Shown: positions 35,095 to 44,499, counted from the first letter of the stretch. The stretch: DNA of 64,000 nt from Sulfurimonas sp. (GCF_026196735.1 NZ_JAPHUF010000002.1:248001-312000); one strand, 5' to 3'. Program-made: numbers and translations. Notes: generated by a model not told the origin, from the letters alone.

Positions 35095-36312
35095 ATGTCA
35101 ATATTTAATAAAATCATAATTCTTTTTGTAATTAGTTTTGCATCGATGATATTTGTTGCAAACGAGACAAAAAAACTTACAATAGATACAATTGAAACAG
35201 CATTAATTGAAAAATATATTCATGTTTCAGATGATTTGTTTGTATATTTTTCAGATAATGATATAAAAAAATTAGAAAAAAAAATTACGGCATTACATCT
35301 TAAAATAATTGAAGATGAAAAGCATTACATTGAAAAATCGGATGTTGTATATGAATACAGCAATAAACTATCAAGTATTAAAATCTTAAAGCATGAAGAT
35401 GACAGATATATACTATATATGAAATACTTGGACGATGAAATTTTTCTTATAGATAAACAACAGTCTATAAATTTTGAAGAGAGAGAGTTTTTAAAATATA
35501 TGGTCATAATCAATATATTTATAGTAATAGCTCTGTTTATAATACTTTTAAAGATGACATACCCGCTAAAAGATATAAGTAAAACTATAAAAAAGTTTGG
35601 TAATGGGCAATACTGCGCAAGAATAAAAACTAAGTGCAAGGCAGAAATAGGTGAGGTTGCCAATACATTCAACTCTATGGCAGAAAATATTGAGGGCTTA
35701 ATAGTATCTAGACAAAGACTTCTTCGCGATATTGGACATGAGCTTAAAACACCGATAGCCAAGTCAAAAATAGCTATAGAGATGATAGAAGACAGTAAAT
35801 ATAAAAAAATACTAAATAAAGCTCTTTCTCAGATAGATGATATGACAAGCGAACTCTTGTATATAGAGAAACTAAATGCGCAACAAAGCAAATTAAATAT
35901 AGGAACTTTTAACACAGAAACTCTTATTAGCGAATCACTTTCAAAACTATTTATTGAAGATGAGACAAAAGTTGAAGTAATTATTGAATCAAACTTTAGT
36001 ATAAAAGCAGATATAAACTACTTATCAATTGCGCTGAAAAATCTTATAGATAACGCACTCAAATATGGTACACAGCTACCTATATATATAGTTGCCAAAG
36101 CTAAGAGCATATCTGTTAAAAGTAAAGGTAAAGAGCTTGAAAAGCCTTTAGAATTTTTCTGTGAAGCATTTACTCAGGGTGACAACTCTAGAAATCAGTC
36201 CGGTTACGGTTTAGGACTTAGTCTAGTTAAAAGAATAATAATCAAACATAATTTTGAACTTTCATATGAATATGAAAATGGATTTAATGTATTTATAATT
36301 ACTACTCGTTAA
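35095..36312 (+). CDS. Sensor histidine kinase
   Basis: A 405-residue membrane kinase. Helix 1 is at about residues 5-22. A periplasmic sensor of roughly 115 residues follows, rich in acidic and lysine residues, with helix 2 near 139-158. A HAMP linker then leads to the HisKA domain with His215 in IGHELKTPIAKSK. The ATPase domain has an N-box (LKNLIDNALKYG) and a G2 box (SGYGLGLSLVKRI). The usual G1 box D-x-G-x-G is not visible; the place reads VKSKGKELEKPLEF. This may be a group-specific variant rather than loss of function. It is the last gene of the Spy-like/regulator operon. Confidence 0.9.
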   Translation: MSIFNKIIILFVISFASMIFVANETKKLTIDTIETALIEKYIHVSDDLFVYFSDNDIKKLEKKITALHLKIIEDEKHYIEKSDVVYEYSNKLSSIKILKHEDDRYILYMKYLDDEIFLIDKQQSINFEEREFLKYMVIINIFIVIALFIILLKMTYPLKDISKTIKKFGNGQYCARIKTKCKAEIGEVANTFNSMAENIEGLIVSRQRLLRDIGHELKTPIAKSKIAIEMIEDSKYKKILNKALSQIDDMTSELLYIEKLNAQQSKLNIGTFNTETLISESLSKLFIEDETKVEVIIESNFSIKADINYLSIALKNLIDNALKYGTQLPIYIVAKAKSISVKSKGKELEKPLEFFCEAFTQGDNSRNQSGYGLGLSLVKRIIIKHNFELSYEYENGFNVFIITTR

Positions 36313-36378
36313 TTGTATTGCAAAAACCAATATTAAAATTTATGTCCCATATTTAACCTGAAATATAGAGTAGAAAGG

Positions 36379-36384
36379 TATAAT
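36379..36384 (+). promoter_or_regulatory. -10 box of the ilvBN-lpxD operon
   Basis: TATAAT lies 31 bases upstream of the ilvB ATG. AGAGGAGA at 36400-36407 is a strong ribosome binding site. No leader peptide with repeated branched-chain codons is visible, so classical attenuation is not indicated. Confidence 0.5.
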
Positions 36385-36414
36385 TAGCAAAATTTTTATT
36401 AGAGGAGACCTTTC

Positions 36415-38109
36415 ATGCAAATAAATGGCGCACAAATGGTCATTGAAGCTTTAATCGCAGAGGGTGTTGACACAGTTTTTGGTTACCCTGGCGGAGCTAT
36501 CATGAATGTCTATGATGAGATATATAAGCAAGATGACTTTCAACATATATTGACAAGGCATGAACAAGCTGCTGTACACGCTGCTGAGGGTTACTCAAAA
36601 GCAAGTGGTAAAGTTGGTGTTGCTATGATTACAAGTGGTCCAGGTTTTACTAATGCAGTTACAGGATTGGCTGACGCGTATATGGACTCTATTCCATTGG
36701 TTGTTATTAGTGGTCAGGTACCTATGAGCCTTATCGGTACAGATGCATTTCAAGAAATAGATGCTGTTGGTATCAGTCGCTCATGTACCAAACATAATTA
36801 TCTTGTAACTGATGCTAAAGACCTGCCTCGCGTACTTAAAGAAGCATTTTATATCGCTTCAAGCGGTCGTCCCGGTCCAGTACATATAGATATACCCAAA
36901 GATGTAACGGCTCAGATTGCTGAGTTTGACTACTCAATTGAACTTGAGTTAGAGACTTATAAACCTCACACAAAAGGAAACCCTCGTCAAATAAAAAAAG
37001 CGATGGAAGCTATAGCTAAAGCTAAAAGACCGCTGTTTTACCTTGGTGGCGGTATCATTAACGCAAATGCTGCTTACGAAGTAAGAGACTTGGTTCACAG
37101 AACCGGTATTCCTGCTGTTGAGACTTTTATGGCCAGAGGCACATTAAGTCATGATGATGAGTTGCTTATCTCTATGCTTGGTATGCATGGCTCTTATGCA
37201 GCAAATATGGCAATGAGTGAGACGGATTTAGTTATCGGTCTTGGTGCAAGGTTTGATGACCGTGTAACAGGTAAGATTTCAGAGTTTGCAAAAAATGCTG
37301 CTGTAATACATGTAGATATTGACCCTGCATCTATTTCTAAGCTTATAAATGCCGATTATCCTATAGTTGGCGATGTTAAAAATGTTGTTAATGAGATGCT
37401 AGGTCTTTGCGAGCAGGTTAAATCTGAGAAATACGCATCTTGGAGAGAGACTGTAAAACATTTTGATGAACTTCATCCGCTTACATACCACGAAGATACA
37501 GATAGACTTAAGCCCCAATGGGTTATTGAGAGAGTTGGTGAGCTTCTTGGTGATGATGCAAATATCTCTACAGATGTTGGACAGCATCAAATGTGGACAG
37601 CGCAGTTTTATCCATTTAGCAGACCTCGTCAATTTATAAGTTCTGGCGGACTTGGCACAATGGGATTTGGTTTTCCTGCTGCTATGGGTGTTAAAGCAGC
37701 ATCTCCAGAGAAGATTAGCATAAACTTTACCGGTGATGGCTCTATCCTTATGAATTGTCAGGAGTTAATGACAGCAGTTGAGAAGAAATTACCTGTTATT
37801 AATATCATTTTGAACAATAACTATCTTGGAATGGTAAGACAATGGCAAACACTTTTTTATGATAAAAGACATAGTGAAACTGACTTGAGTGTTCAGCCTG
37901 ATTTTGTAAAATTATCAGAAGCTTTTGGTGGAATTGGATACAGGGTTACAACAAAAGAAGAGTTTGATGCAGCTTTAAAAGATGCAGTTGAAAAAAATAT
38001 CGTTGCATTTATTGATGTAGTAGTTGAGAGATTAGAAAATGTTATGCCAATGGTTCCATCAGGCGGAAGCTTATTTAATATGATGCTATTAGAGAAGAAG
38101 GAGAAATAA
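36415..38109 (+). CDS. ilvB: Acetolactate synthase large subunit
   Basis: A 564-residue ThDP enzyme that makes acetolactate or acetohydroxybutyrate, the first common step of branched-chain amino acid synthesis. The catalytic glutamate is Glu50 in TRHEQAAVHAAEGY. The FAD-binding middle domain contains LGARFDDRVTGK. The ThDP-Mg motif is GDGSILMNCQELMTAVEKK, ending in ILNNN. It shares its last base with the ilvN start, so the subunits are coupled. Confidence 0.96.
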   Translation: MQINGAQMVIEALIAEGVDTVFGYPGGAIMNVYDEIYKQDDFQHILTRHEQAAVHAAEGYSKASGKVGVAMITSGPGFTNAVTGLADAYMDSIPLVVISGQVPMSLIGTDAFQEIDAVGISRSCTKHNYLVTDAKDLPRVLKEAFYIASSGRPGPVHIDIPKDVTAQIAEFDYSIELELETYKPHTKGNPRQIKKAMEAIAKAKRPLFYLGGGIINANAAYEVRDLVHRTGIPAVETFMARGTLSHDDELLISMLGMHGSYAANMAMSETDLVIGLGARFDDRVTGKISEFAKNAAVIHVDIDPASISKLINADYPIVGDVKNVVNEMLGLCEQVKSEKYASWRETVKHFDELHPLTYHEDTDRLKPQWVIERVGELLGDDANISTDVGQHQMWTAQFYPFSRPRQFISSGGLGTMGFGFPAAMGVKAASPEKISINFTGDGSILMNCQELMTAVEKKLPVINIILNNNYLGMVRQWQTLFYDKRHSETDLSVQPDFVKLSEAFGGIGYRVTTKEEFDAALKDAVEKNIVAFIDVVVERLENVMPMVPSGGSLFNMMLLEKKEK

Positions 38110-38582
38110 TGGAAGCAAGTGAAAGAAGAGTTATTTCCGTTATTGTAGTAAATGAAGCGAGCGTTTTATCTCGTATTACCGATCTTTTCTCCGGTCGCGG
38201 GTATAATATTACATCACTGACTGTTGCACCTATTCCAGAGAGTAAATACTCTAGACTTACTATTGTTACATCAGGTTCTGTGAGAATTATAGAGCAGATA
38301 ACAAAGCAGCTACATAAACTTATTCCGGTTCTTAAAGTTTATGAGCATGCAGATTTGGTTGAAAAGGAAATGGCATTAATCAAGTTTCCTGTATCAGAGA
38401 ATATTGCAGATATAAATACTTTATGCGAGGCTTATAATGGCAAGATAGTTAATGTCGGTGACAATGTTATTATAGCTATGGTTGCAGACGAGCCTAAGCG
38501 AGTTGAAAACTTTTTAAAGATTATAACCAGATACAATCCAAAAGAGATAGTTAGAAGTGGTGCTGTAGCACTAGAGAGATAA
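38109..38582 (+). CDS. ilvN: Acetolactate synthase small (regulatory) subunit
   Basis: A 157-residue regulatory subunit. The N-terminal ACT domain (VISVIVVNEASVLSRITDLFSGRGYNI-type sequence, here VNEASVLSRI and FSGRGYNITS) binds valine for feedback inhibition and activates the large subunit. The C-terminal domain starts near residue 80. The length matches the IlvH/IlvN form of about 160 residues. It overlaps ilvB by one base, and the first lpxD follows 3 bases after the stop. Confidence 0.95.
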   Translation: MEASERRVISVIVVNEASVLSRITDLFSGRGYNITSLTVAPIPESKYSRLTIVTSGSVRIIEQITKQLHKLIPVLKVYEHADLVEKEMALIKFPVSENIADINTLCEAYNGKIVNVGDNVIIAMVADEPKRVENFLKIITRYNPKEIVRSGAVALER

Positions 38583-38585
38583 GCT

Positions 38586-39536
38586 ATGCTCTTTAGTGAG
38601 ATAGCAAAATATTTAAACAGTGAACTAGTTGGTGATGATTTAGAAATTGACTCAATGAATGAGTTAGAATTAGCTTCATCATCACAACTTACATTTGCAG
38701 TACATAAAAAATACGCTTCGCAACTATCTTATTCAAAATCAAAAGCCTTTTTAATTGTTGAATCTTTAATAGAATCACTCCCTCAACATACATCATATAT
38801 AGTCTGTGATGATGTGTCTTTATCAATGGCATATGCTACAAAACTTTTTGCACCAAAATTAATTGAACCGCAACTTCAGTCTGCTGTAATCGGTAAAGAT
38901 TCTTATGTAGATGATATGGCTAAAGTGGAAAATGGTGCAGTTATAGGCTCCAATGTAACTATCTTAGCAGGTGCATATATTGGAACTAAAGCAGTAGTAA
39001 AAGATAATACCATTATATATCCAAATGTAACGATATACAGAGATTGTATCATAGGTAGTGGCTGTATTATTCATTCTGGAACTGTAATTGGTGCCGATGG
39101 ATTTGGTTTTTCTCATACAAAAGAGGGTGTACATGTTAAAATCTATCAAACCGGAAATACTATTATAGAAGATGATGTGGAAATTGGTGCTAACTGCGCA
39201 ATAGACAGGGCCGTTTTCAACTCTACAGTAGTGAGAAAAGGTACAAAACTGGACAATTTTATTCATATTGCACATAACTGTGACATAGGAGAGCATTGTA
39301 TATTTGTGGCGCAAACCGGAGTAGGCGGGTCCACTAAGCTTGGACGCAATTGTGTTGTAAGTGGACAGAGCGCATTTACGGATCACTTAGATATCGCTCC
39401 TTTTTCTACTTTTACAGCCAGAAGCGGTGTTACTAAAAGTATAAAAGAGAGTGGAGGAGTTTACAGCGGTTATCCTCTTATGGAGCACAGAGAGTGGAGG
39501 CGACTTCAAACAAAAATAGCTAATTTAAATAAATAG
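38586..39536 (+). CDS. lpxD: UDP-3-O-acylglucosamine N-acyltransferase, first copy
   Basis: A 316-residue left-handed beta-helix acyltransferase of the lipid A pathway. The N-terminal uridine-binding domain has LTFAVHKKY near residue 35. Hexapeptide repeats run from about residue 100. The catalytic histidine is in HIAHNCDIGEHC (equivalent to His239 of E. coli), and the second conserved histidine is in DHLDIAPF. Both are intact. The C-terminal helices end LMEHREWRRLQTKIANL. It differs most from the second copy in the N-terminal domain and around the acyl-chain groove. It lies 3 bases after ilvN. Confidence 0.9.
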   Translation: MLFSEIAKYLNSELVGDDLEIDSMNELELASSSQLTFAVHKKYASQLSYSKSKAFLIVESLIESLPQHTSYIVCDDVSLSMAYATKLFAPKLIEPQLQSAVIGKDSYVDDMAKVENGAVIGSNVTILAGAYIGTKAVVKDNTIIYPNVTIYRDCIIGSGCIIHSGTVIGADGFGFSHTKEGVHVKIYQTGNTIIEDDVEIGANCAIDRAVFNSTVVRKGTKLDNFIHIAHNCDIGEHCIFVAQTGVGGSTKLGRNCVVSGQSAFTDHLDIAPFSTFTARSGVTKSIKESGGVYSGYPLMEHREWRRLQTKIANLNK

Positions 39537-39545
39537 GAGTTAATT

Positions 39546-40496
39546 ATGAATTTAAAAGAGATAGCTAAAATAATAAATAGTAATTTCAACGGAGAGGGCT
39601 TTGAAGTTACAAAAATGAATACTTTGAAAGATGCAACAAAAACAGAAATATCGTTTGTTGCAAACTCAAAATATATTAAAGAAATACAAGATTCAAACGC
39701 CGGTGCTATAATTGTTGACAAACATACAAAAGAGTATGTGCCGGATGACTGTCTAGCATTGGTTGTGGATTCTCCATACTGGCAGATGGCAACACTTTCA
39801 AAATATTTTGCTCCTCCAATTGAAGATGAAACTCTGCCTGTGGCTGAGATAGGTGAGGGTAGTAAAATCTCTGCAAAAGCAGAGATTGCCAATGGTGCTA
39901 AAATCGGTAAAAACAGTACTATCATGGCTCATGTATACATAGGGGCAGAGGCTGTTATTGGCGATAATACAATTATATACCCCAATGTAACCGTTTATAG
40001 AGATTGTAAGATTGGCAGTGACTGCATTATTCATGCAAATACAACTATTGGAAGTGATGGTTTTGGTTTTGCTACAAATAAACTTGGGCAACATAGAAAA
40101 ATTTATCAAAACGGTAATGTTGTAATAGAAGATGATGTAGAGATAGGAAGTTCAACAACAATAGATAGAGCGGTATTTGGTTCAACGCTTATCAAAACCG
40201 GTGTTCGCATAGACAATCTTGTTCAGGTTGGACATAATTGTGTAATTGGAGAGTATTCTGTTTTAGTTGCACAAGCCGGAATATCCGGCTCTACCACTAT
40301 GGGAAGAAATGTAGTTATGGGTGGACAAAGTGCAACAGCAGGCCATTTAAGTATTGCTCCATTTACAACAATGGCTGCAAGAAGCGGGGTAACAAAAAGC
40401 ATTAAAGACAGCGGCTTAACTTTTGCAGGGTTTCCATTGATGGAACACAAGATATGGCTTAAACTTCAGGCTAAAATTGCTAGACTACTAAAGTAA
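39546..40496 (+). CDS. lpxD: UDP-3-O-acylglucosamine N-acyltransferase, second copy
   Basis: Also 316 residues, and collinear with its neighbour. ISFVANSKY replaces LTFAVHKKY in the nucleotide-binding domain. The catalytic motif reads [12 protein letters not shown], and the second histidine is in GHLSIAPF. Both active-site histidines are present, so it should be active. The C-terminal half is strongly similar to copy one ([23 protein letters not shown]) while the N-terminal third is diverged. AGGAG precedes the ATG, 9 bases after the first copy. The sequence closer to generic LpxD appears to be this copy, but that is a judgement by eye. Confidence 0.9.
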   Translation: MNLKEIAKIINSNFNGEGFEVTKMNTLKDATKTEISFVANSKYIKEIQDSNAGAIIVDKHTKEYVPDDCLALVVDSPYWQMATLSKYFAPPIEDETLPVAEIGEGSKISAKAEIANGAKIGKNSTIMAHVYIGAEAVIGDNTIIYPNVTVYRDCKIGSDCIIHANTTIGSDGFGFATNKLGQHRKIYQNGNVVIEDDVEIGSSTTIDRAVFGSTLIKTGVRIDNLVQVGHNCVIGEYSVLVAQAGISGSTTMGRNVVMGGQSATAGHLSIAPFTTMAARSGVTKSIKDSGLTFAGFPLMEHKIWLKLQAKIARLLK

Positions 40497-40515
40497 ATAA
40501 TAAAAGGAAAATGTA

Positions 40516-40719
40516 ATGTCAACAACAATTGCTTTAAGTGGAACAAAACATGGTGTTATTTCGGTAACAAAAATTGATAAGCCATATGGTGAAAAGAGCT
40601 CACCAGTTGCTAGTATTGGTATATCTTTAGCTGGAAATGCTGATGAACCGGAATGGAAAGTTCATATTCCTCTAGATAACTTAGGTGAAGTTATCCAAGC
40701 GCTTCAGAAGTTAAAATAA
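40516..40719 (+). CDS. Small conserved protein of unknown function
   Basis: A 67-residue acidic/basic mixed protein starting MSTTIALSGTKHGVISVTKI and ending ALQKLK. It has a strong ribosome site (AAAAGGAAAA) 20 bases after the second lpxD, so it looks translated as the last gene of that operon. The pattern suggests a small beta-sheet with one C-terminal helix. No signal peptide, membrane segment or cysteine is present. I do not recognise the family. Its last codons form one arm of a 15-bp palindrome shared with the convergent aminotransferase gene. Confidence 0.75.
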   Translation: MSTTIALSGTKHGVISVTKIDKPYGEKSSPVASIGISLAGNADEPEWKVHIPLDNLGEVIQALQKLK

Positions 40720-40739
40720 TTTTTAATTATTTTAACTTC
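40707..40739. terminator. Bidirectional terminator overlapping two stop codons
   Basis: A perfect 15-bp inverted repeat (40707-40721 and 40725-40739) with a 3-T loop spans the ends of the convergent small gene and aspB. The stem ends in a run of T on either strand, with A runs on the opposite arm. This is the layout of a bidirectional intrinsic terminator. Both stop codons lie inside it. Confidence 0.75.
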
Positions 40740-41899
40740 ATTTCCTTAACGAAATCTTCAATTCTTTTAATGCCTACACGAATACTCTCTATGTCAGTAG
40801 CAAAACTAAATCTAAAGTAACCTTCGCTTCCAAAACCGACACCTGGAACCACAGCAACACCTTTGTTAGCAAGTAACTCTTTACAAAATTCCATAGAGTC
40901 GTTACTGAGCTCTTTGATGTTAACAAATAGATAAAATGCACCATGAGGATTAAAAACGCTTAGTCCATCGATTGCATTGAGAAGCTTAACTGCTTCATCT
41001 CGACGCTCTTTAAACGCTTTTCTCATCATCTCTATCTCTTTATCAGCGCTTCCATCAAGACCGGGAATAGCAGCTTTTTGAGTAATAGAGTTGATGTTTG
41101 AAGTACTTTGGCTTTGAAGTTTTTTTGTAGCTTGTATAAGTTCAGTATTGTGAGCTGCCATATAACCAAATCTCCAGCCAGTCATAGCCACTGATTTGCT
41201 TAAACCGTTAATTGTCACAGTTCTTTTATACATGTCATCACTTACAGCAGCAGCAGAAGTGAACTCACCATCGTAGATAAGTTTTTCATACATCTCATCA
41301 CTTGCAACTATAACATCTGTGCCCTCTAAAACTTTTCCAATAGCGATCAGTTCCTCTTTTGAGTAAACAGCACCTGTAGGATTTGAAGGAGTAGTTAAAA
41401 CCAGCATTTTAGTCTTTGGCGTAAGAGCTTCTTTTAATTGTTGGGGAGTAATTTTAAACTCACTGTAGTCGTGTGTTTCTATCTCAACTACTGTTCCGCC
41501 GCAATAAAGAACTAACTCTGGATATGTAACCCAGTAAGGAGCAGGGATGATTACTTCATCACCCTTTTGTATAGTCGCTGAAAATAGATTAAATAGAGAG
41601 TGTTTAGCACCATTGTTTGTTATTATTTGATTGGGAGCATAAGTTAGCCCGTTATCTCTTTTGAGCTTATCTGCTATAGCTTTTTTAAGAGTAGCAATGC
41701 CATCAACTGCAGTATATTTTGTAAAACCTTCATTAATAGCAGCTATTGCTGCATCTTTAATAACTTGCGGTGTATCAAAATCAGGCTCACCTGCAGAGAA
41801 GCTGATTATATCCTTGCCCTGAGCTTTTAACTCTTGAGCAAGTGTTGAAATTGCAATTGTAATTGATTCAGATAGTGTGTTAATGCGATTTGTTAGCAT
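40727..41899 (-). CDS. aspB: Aspartate aminotransferase (class I/II, PLP)
   Basis: A 390-residue fold-type I aminotransferase of the aspartate aminotransferase 1b group. The N-terminal FSAGEPDFDTPQVI is the diagnostic glycine-rich motif. TNGAKHSLFNL and TTPSNPTGAVYS follow. The PLP lysine is in NGLSKSVAMTGWRFGY near residue 235. An arginine near the end (FRFSFA, in GYFRFSFATD) binds the substrate carboxylate. Bacterial members of this group can also use prephenate. It heads the minus-strand cluster as its last gene, after cysE. Confidence 0.93.
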   Translation of the reverse strand: MLTNRINTLSESITIAISTLAQELKAQGKDIISFSAGEPDFDTPQVIKDAAIAAINEGFTKYTAVDGIATLKKAIADKLKRDNGLTYAPNQIITNNGAKHSLFNLFSATIQKGDEVIIPAPYWVTYPELVLYCGGTVVEIETHDYSEFKITPQQLKEALTPKTKMLVLTTPSNPTGAVYSKEELIAIGKVLEGTDVIVASDEMYEKLIYDGEFTSAAAVSDDMYKRTVTINGLSKSVAMTGWRFGYMAAHNTELIQATKKLQSQSTSNINSITQKAAIPGLDGSADKEIEMMRKAFKERRDEAVKLLNAIDGLSVFNPHGAFYLFVNIKELSNDSMEFCKELLANKGVAVVPGVGFGSEGYFRFSFATDIESIRVGIKRIEDFVKEMKLK

Positions 41900-41947
41900 T
41901 GCAAACCCTTTAGGTGAAAATAGTGGGCATATTATACTAAAAGATTT

Positions 41948-42649
41948 CTAATTTTTCATCGCTGTAATAAAAGATTCATATATTTTTTCTAGTTCTAAGT
42001 CTTGATCGAGCAATTCTTTGTTGTCCTTAACTAAAATATGCTCTAAAACTGCAACCCTTTTTAGCATATATTCAAACATCTCTTTATTAATATCAGGAAG
42101 CATATTGTGCATAAACGGATCTTTACATCTACCTTTTTCTATAACATGAGCAGGGATACCAATAGCAGTTGCATCGTCTGGAACATCTTTTACTACAACT
42201 GAATTCGCACCAATTTTTGCATTTTTTCCTATGGTAATATTTCCAAGTATTTTAGCACCTGCACCAAGTACAGCACCGGATCTAACAGTTGGATGCCTTT
42301 TACCATGGTTCAATGAAACACCGCCAAGAGTTACCCCTTGATAAATTAATACATCATCTTCTATGATACAAGTTTCACCAATAACAACGCCTGTACCATG
42401 ATCAATAAACACTCTTTTTCCAATTTTTGCTGCTGGATGGAGGTCGATATTTGTAAGCATTTGACTCAGCCCCATAATAACACGAGAGAGTCTTTTAAAG
42501 TTTGCATTGTACAATCTGTGCGCTATTCTGTACCAAACAACAGCCCAAACACCTGGATAATTAAATAAAAAATTTATTTTTGAAGTTAGTGCTGGATCGT
42601 TTTTATAAGCATTGGAAAAATCTTCTTTGATTTCAGCATAAAGTCCCAA
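41948..42649 (-). CDS. cysE: Serine O-acetyltransferase
   Basis: A 233-residue hexapeptide acyltransferase that makes O-acetylserine for cysteine synthesis. The helical N-terminal domain precedes the left-handed beta-helix starting at DLHPAAKIGKRVFIDHGTGVVIGET. The catalytic histidine is in FIDHGTG, and the other conserved histidine in NHGKRHPTV. AIGIPAHVIEKG ends the helix. The C-terminal tail (about 45 residues) is helical and longer than in many short CysE forms. It lies 10 bases after speA. Confidence 0.94.
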   Translation of the reverse strand: MGLYAEIKEDFSNAYKNDPALTSKINFLFNYPGVWAVVWYRIAHRLYNANFKRLSRVIMGLSQMLTNIDLHPAAKIGKRVFIDHGTGVVIGETCIIEDDVLIYQGVTLGGVSLNHGKRHPTVRSGAVLGAGAKILGNITIGKNAKIGANSVVVKDVPDDATAIGIPAHVIEKGRCKDPFMHNMLPDINKEMFEYMLKRVAVLEHILVKDNKELLDQDLELEKIYESFITAMKN

Positions 42650-42659
42650 AATATCTCTC

Positions 42660-44489
42660 CTAATTTGTAGTTCTTAAATAACCATTTTGCTCTAAAAATA
42701 GTTCTAATTTTGCAAGTGTATCATTTTTTTCTTTTTCTGTGCTAAATTTTGAGCTTGACAAATCACTTATTAGTTTGTTATGTAACTCATTTGAATCGTA
42801 ACCTATTGACTCTAGTATATTAAGTATACTTTTAGACTCAACAGCATTTTTTATCTCATAAGAGTTTTCATCTATACTTACCGTATATTCACTTGGATGA
42901 GTAAAAAGATTGTGATTCATTCCCAGTGTCTCTTGATAAGCACCGACATTAAAAAAGCCTAGAAAATATTCTTCTTCATCAAGATTAACATCATGCAGAT
43001 AAAGAGGTTTTTCAGGATTAAATCCTATCTCTCCATCGCTGTCACATGTTATATCCCAAAGAGAAGCAGCTCTAAGAGGTGTTGTGTTTAGGTGGTGCAG
43101 AGGCATAACAGGAAAATGCTGACCAAGTCCCCAATAGTCCGGTAAACTTTGAAAGATAGAAGCATTTATAAGGTATCTCTCTTGTAGTTTTATTTGTAAC
43201 TGTTCTAATTCATCAGTAGGATTTGCTGATTTTAAATATAGGGCTTTTTTTATAATGTTGTGAACTAAAATTTCTGCATTTGAACGGTCTTGCAGGTCTA
43301 TGTAACCTAAATCAAACAGAGTTAAAAGTGATTCCATATGATCAAGCGCATCATGCAGATACTCTATACAGTTTGCGTTATTTAATAGCTTATTTAACTC
43401 TATAAGCTCCTTTATGAGAGGAGGATTAACGGTTTTAAAATTGAGTAATTTTTCATGATAATCTTGAGTAAAAAGCTCTAAAACCGGGGTTATAAGTACA
43501 GCATGAGAAGCTACAATAAATCTTCCTGATTCTGTAAAAATATTTGGGTGTTTAACATTTTTTGCTTTCATGATTTCGCCAAGCAAAAACACTACAGAAC
43601 TTGAAAACTCATCTATAGAGTAGTTGCGAGATGTTGAGTGAGTATGTTGGTCATACTCAACGGCCAATCCTCCACCAATATTAATATTGTCAAGTTTTAA
43701 GGCACCCATTTTTCTAAGTTCAGCATAGATATTACCTGCTTCTCTGAGTGCTTTTTTAAGAGGTGCTATGTCAGACATTTGAGAACCTATATGAAAATGA
43801 ATCATACTTAAATGCTCTAGCATATCTGCATCTCTAAGAAGAGTGATGGCTTCGATTATCTCCGTGGAAGTAAGTCCGAACTTTGCATCCATGCCACCAC
43901 TTTTTGCCCAAGCACCACTTCCTGCACTGTGCAGTCTAACTCTTATCCCTATATTTGGAATCTTTAGCTTACACTCTTGTGCTACTTCAATAATAGTTTC
44001 AAGTTCGCCTAGTCCCTCAATAGTCAGTGTGATATTATGTCCGCTTTGAGCAGCCATAAACCCTAGAGTAATCATCTCTTTATCTTTAAAACCATTGACT
44101 GTAATATTGGAACCCATAGTGATTTTGCTCATTGCTAAAATAAGCTCTGCTTTAGAACCTGCTTCAAGTCCATAGTTATACGGCTCACCTTGAGTTGTTA
44201 TAGCTTCAATAGCATGAGGAAACTGATTTACTTTTAAAGGGAAAACAGCGTTAAATTTACCTTTGTAGTTATTAGCTTGCATTGCTTTATCAAAGTATGA
44301 GTATAGAGTTTTTATCTGTCTTTTGATTAGATGAGGAAACCTAAGTAAAACAGGACCTCTTACTTCATTGGAACGAATCTCTTCAACTATTTGCAAAAGA
44401 GAAGGCATAGATTTGTAGTTTAATTTTATTTGCCCATCTTCAATAATAAAGTTTTTATTTGACCAAATATCTAGACCGAAGTTTTTCAT
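42660..44489 (-). CDS. speA: Biosynthetic arginine decarboxylase
   Basis: A 609-residue fold-type III PLP decarboxylase converting arginine to agmatine for polyamine synthesis. The PLP lysine is about Lys86 in FPLKVNQFP. The barrel has HFHIGSQMSD near residue 235 and NIGGGLAVEYD near 287, which bind the cofactor phosphate. The second active-site half includes the ITCDSDGEI cysteine region near residue 490. The size is that of SpeA from E. coli (about 630-660). It sits 10 bases after the FMN-type glutamate synthase gene and before cysE. Confidence 0.94.
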   Translation of the reverse strand: MKNFGLDIWSNKNFIIEDGQIKLNYKSMPSLLQIVEEIRSNEVRGPVLLRFPHLIKRQIKTLYSYFDKAMQANNYKGKFNAVFPLKVNQFPHAIEAITTQGEPYNYGLEAGSKAELILAMSKITMGSNITVNGFKDKEMITLGFMAAQSGHNITLTIEGLGELETIIEVAQECKLKIPNIGIRVRLHSAGSGAWAKSGGMDAKFGLTSTEIIEAITLLRDADMLEHLSMIHFHIGSQMSDIAPLKKALREAGNIYAELRKMGALKLDNINIGGGLAVEYDQHTHSTSRNYSIDEFSSSVVFLLGEIMKAKNVKHPNIFTESGRFIVASHAVLITPVLELFTQDYHEKLLNFKTVNPPLIKELIELNKLLNNANCIEYLHDALDHMESLLTLFDLGYIDLQDRSNAEILVHNIIKKALYLKSANPTDELEQLQIKLQERYLINASIFQSLPDYWGLGQHFPVMPLHHLNTTPLRAASLWDITCDSDGEIGFNPEKPLYLHDVNLDEEEYFLGFFNVGAYQETLGMNHNLFTHPSEYTVSIDENSYEIKNAVESKSILNILESIGYDSNELHNKLISDLSSSKFSTEKEKNDTLAKLELFLEQNGYLRTTN

Positions 44490-44499
44490 ATTTACCTAA

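Noticed and set aside
36313-36414. Leader-peptide attenuator upstream of ilvB
   Set aside because: No short frame with runs of Ile, Leu or Val codons, and no terminator hairpin before the ATG.
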